In this document: positions 15,704 to 16,586 of the stretch, in pieces
How positions within the stretch are numbered: position 1 is the first letter of the stretch
How the letters are laid out: every line of letters starts with the position of its first letter
Source of the DNA: Actinomycetota bacterium
GTDB taxonomy: Bacteria > Actinomycetota > Actinomycetes > Nanopelagicales > Nanopelagicaceae
Direction: 5' to 3'
DNA length: 16,586 nucleotides
NCBI GenBank assembly: GCA_009700365.1
Contig: WLME01000009.1
Location: forward strand, 1 to 16,586
Translations under genes and position numbers: made by a program
Notes under the pieces: model-generated
Database searches by the model: none
The model's input: the letters and a program-made list of their open reading frames with translations, nothing else
What the model was told of the DNA's origin: nothing

Positions 15704-16189
15704 TTAAATCGCCCTAAGCCTTTGCACCTCTTGAAGATCTACTCCACGATACGGTTCAAGTTCAATATCCCATGCCGTGCCAAGTGCTACCTCTATATTC
15801 TCGCGAACTTCAATCTCGTCGAAATGTGCAAGTGCTTTGCGCAGAACATTTTCAGGGATAAGTACCGAACCAACAGAATCAATGGTTGCGCGATGGATTC
15901 CAAGTTCAGGAGTGCAACGAAAGATTTCTCCACCATGTAAACCAAGTTCGCTCACTTCAAATCTCAGGTAATGCCAATTTTTCAAAGCAGTTGCAATCTT
16001 TGCAGCGGTTCCGAGCGGTGCTCGAAATTCTTGGCTTGTCCTGACAGTTCCGGCAGCTAGTGGTTGATCACGCCAAAATATGTTTTGAGGCGCGCCAAGA
16101 AGTGAGTTCAGACCCCACTCAATATGTTGGCGCAGGGCAGATGGTGCGGAATGGATTACAACCAGACCGTTGAGGTTTTTCTCGTGCAT
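15704..16189 (-). CDS. DUF3145 family protein (actinobacterial, unknown function)
   Basis: This is a 161-aa soluble protein with no signal peptide or membrane segment. It matches the DUF3145 family as I know it from high-GC Actinobacteria. The recognisable blocks are VIHSAPSALRQHIEWGL (11-27), a GTAAKIATALKNWHYLRFEV segment (60-79) and RCTPELGIHR (91-100), followed by VLIPE. The function is not known and none should be inferred from the name. In streptomycetes I recall it lying close to the fab gene cluster, as here, but I cannot check this. The start at 16189 is supported by an AGGAG site 6 nt upstream, and a promoter-like pair of boxes lies further upstream. It is divergent from the cold-shock gene. 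Confidence 0.85.
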   Translation of the reverse strand: MHEKNLNGLVVIHSAPSALRQHIEWGLNSLLGAPQNIFWRDQPLAAGTVRTSQEFRAPLGTAAKIATALKNWHYLRFEVSELGLHGGEIFRCTPELGIHRATIDSVGSVLIPENVLRKALAHFDEIEVRENIEVALGTAWDIELEPYRGVDLQEVQRLRAI

Positions 16190-16195
16190 GTGGTG

Positions 16196-16200
16196 CTCCT
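16196..16200 (-). promoter_or_regulatory. Shine-Dalgarno of the DUF3145 gene
   Basis: AGGAG on the minus strand lies 6 nt before the ATG at 16189. It supports that start and contrasts with the leaderless-looking neighbours. Confidence 0.7.
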
Positions 16201-16266
16201 AGCAAGGCGCGGCTTGTGCGACCTTCCCCGATCCACAAATGCTGCCAACTGCTAGTGAGTACTCTA

Positions 16267-16295
16267 TTTATACAACTTTCCACCGACTTTGTGAA
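16267..16295 (-). promoter_or_regulatory. Predicted promoter of the DUF3145 gene
   Basis: On the minus strand TTCACA (16295-16290), a 17-nt spacer and TATAAA (16272-16267) each match the sigma-70 consensus at 5 of 6 positions. Transcription would start near 16260 and leave a leader of about 70 nt with an AGGAG site close to its end. This is a good match, found by eye only. Confidence 0.55.
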
Positions 16296-16456
16296 TATGG
16301 AAGGTTTTCGAGCACTGATTTGAGCGTGATCTGGCAAGAATGCGAATAGGAATTCATGCAGGTAGCGGGTACCCTTTTCCTTAGTCGGACGCTTTATCAG
16401 TACCCGTTGTTAGATTTACTTCTTTACTCGGTATGGCTGAACGCAAGACGAAGACT

Positions 16457-16481
16457 GGAGCTCGAGGAATTCTCGAACTCC
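16457..16481 (+). promoter_or_regulatory. Stem-loop in the cspA leader
   Basis: GGAGCTCGAG (16457-16466) pairs with CTCGAACTCC (16472-16481): ten base pairs with one C/A mismatch around a 5-nt GAATT loop. It ends 27 nt before the cspA ATG and about 10 nt before the AAGGAA ribosome site. No U-tract follows, so it is not a classical terminator. Its place suggests a leader structure that affects mRNA stability or translation of the cold-shock gene; a DNA operator is also possible. Confidence 0.5.
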
Positions 16482-16508
16482 CAACATATCGAAGGAATAG
16501 TAAAAAAT

Positions 16509-16586
16509 ATGGCAACAGGTACAGTTAAGTGGTTCAACTCTGAAAAGGGTTTCGGTTTCATTGCAGTTGATGGTGGCGGACAAGAT
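16509..16586 (+). CDS. cspA: Cold-shock protein (CspA family), first 26 residues (runs off window)
   Basis: This is a small OB-fold RNA/DNA-binding protein that melts mRNA structure, usually about 67 aa. The window ends after 26 codons. MATGTVKWFNSEKGFGFIAV is visible, with the RNP1 motif KGFGFI at 13-18 and the nucleic-acid-facing aromatics W8, F9, F15 and F17. An AAGGAA site lies about 11-12 nt before the ATG, a somewhat long spacing. The long leader with a hairpin fits the post-transcriptional control common in this family, but actinobacterial cspA genes are often constitutive. The paralogue cannot be named from this fragment. Confidence 0.93.
   Translation, partial: MATGTVKWFNSEKGFGFIAVDGGGQD

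Larger units (their letters stand above)
16190..16508. other. 319-bp divergent intergenic region, DUF3145 gene / cspA
   Basis: This is the only gene-free stretch over 300 bp. From left to right it holds the DUF3145 ribosome site, a predicted minus-strand promoter (16267-16295), a GGGTACCC palindrome (16367-16374), TAGATT at 16411-16416 as a weak plus-strand -10 candidate, a hairpin (16457-16481) and the cspA ribosome site. CGGGTAC (16366-16372) recurs in inverted form as GTACCCG (16400-16406). No tRNA or known riboswitch shape was recognised. A long 5' leader is usual for cspA-type genes. Confidence 0.6.

Noticed and set aside
1..16586. Mobile elements, CRISPR arrays, phage, toxin-antitoxin or defence genes, tRNA and rRNA genes
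   Set aside because: No spaced repeats, transposase or integrase motifs, cloverleaf sequence or defence-type domains were found by reading both strands.

Overview
The window looks like a chromosomal segment from a low-GC, streamlined actinobacterium. The best guess is a freshwater planktonic lineage of the Ca. Nanopelagicales (acI) type, but no marker gene here proves it. The reasons are: an actinobacterial fatty-acid locus (fabD-fabH-acpP-fabF with an AccD6-type carboxyltransferase); a DUF3145 gene, a family I know only from Actinobacteria; the order etfB-etfA-cysteine desulfurase-mnmA-ligA, which matches the relative order in mycobacteria; very tight packing with repeated ATGA stop/start overlaps; and AT-rich DNA (mid-40s % GC by eye, not counted).

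Layout. (1) Positions 1-4507, minus strand: etfB, etfA, a cysteine desulfurase, mnmA and the 5' part of ligA, reading leftwards out of the window. They cover flavin electron transfer, sulfur mobilisation, tRNA 2-thiolation and DNA ligation. (2) Positions 4508-4648: a 141-bp divergent promoter region. (3) Positions 4649-9929, plus strand: two GT4-type glycosyltransferases, a cytoplasmic SGNH hydrolase and a GlgX-type glycogen debranching enzyme. The genes overlap or nearly touch and probably form one transcript. (4) Positions 9913-14916, plus strand: promoter, fabD, fabH, acpP, fabF and the acyl-CoA carboxylase beta subunit, which together supply malonyl-ACP and start and extend type II fatty acid synthesis. 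(5) Positions 14926-16189, minus strand and convergent: a membrane-anchored SIMPL-domain protein and a DUF3145 protein. (6) Positions 16190-16508: a 319-bp divergent intergenic region with a promoter for the DUF3145 gene and a long structured leader for a cold-shock protein gene, which is cut off by the window end.

Most genes are housekeeping genes and I see no mobile element, CRISPR array, phage gene, defence island, tRNA or rRNA. The points of most interest are: several genes whose start codon sits 6-7 nt after a TAnnnT -10 box, which predicts leaderless mRNAs and settles disputed starts; the two-glycosyltransferase/SGNH/GlgX operon, whose product is unknown; and the cspA leader with a near-perfect hairpin and an overlapping 31-codon frame. 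I found no convincing evidence of a wholly new biological system.
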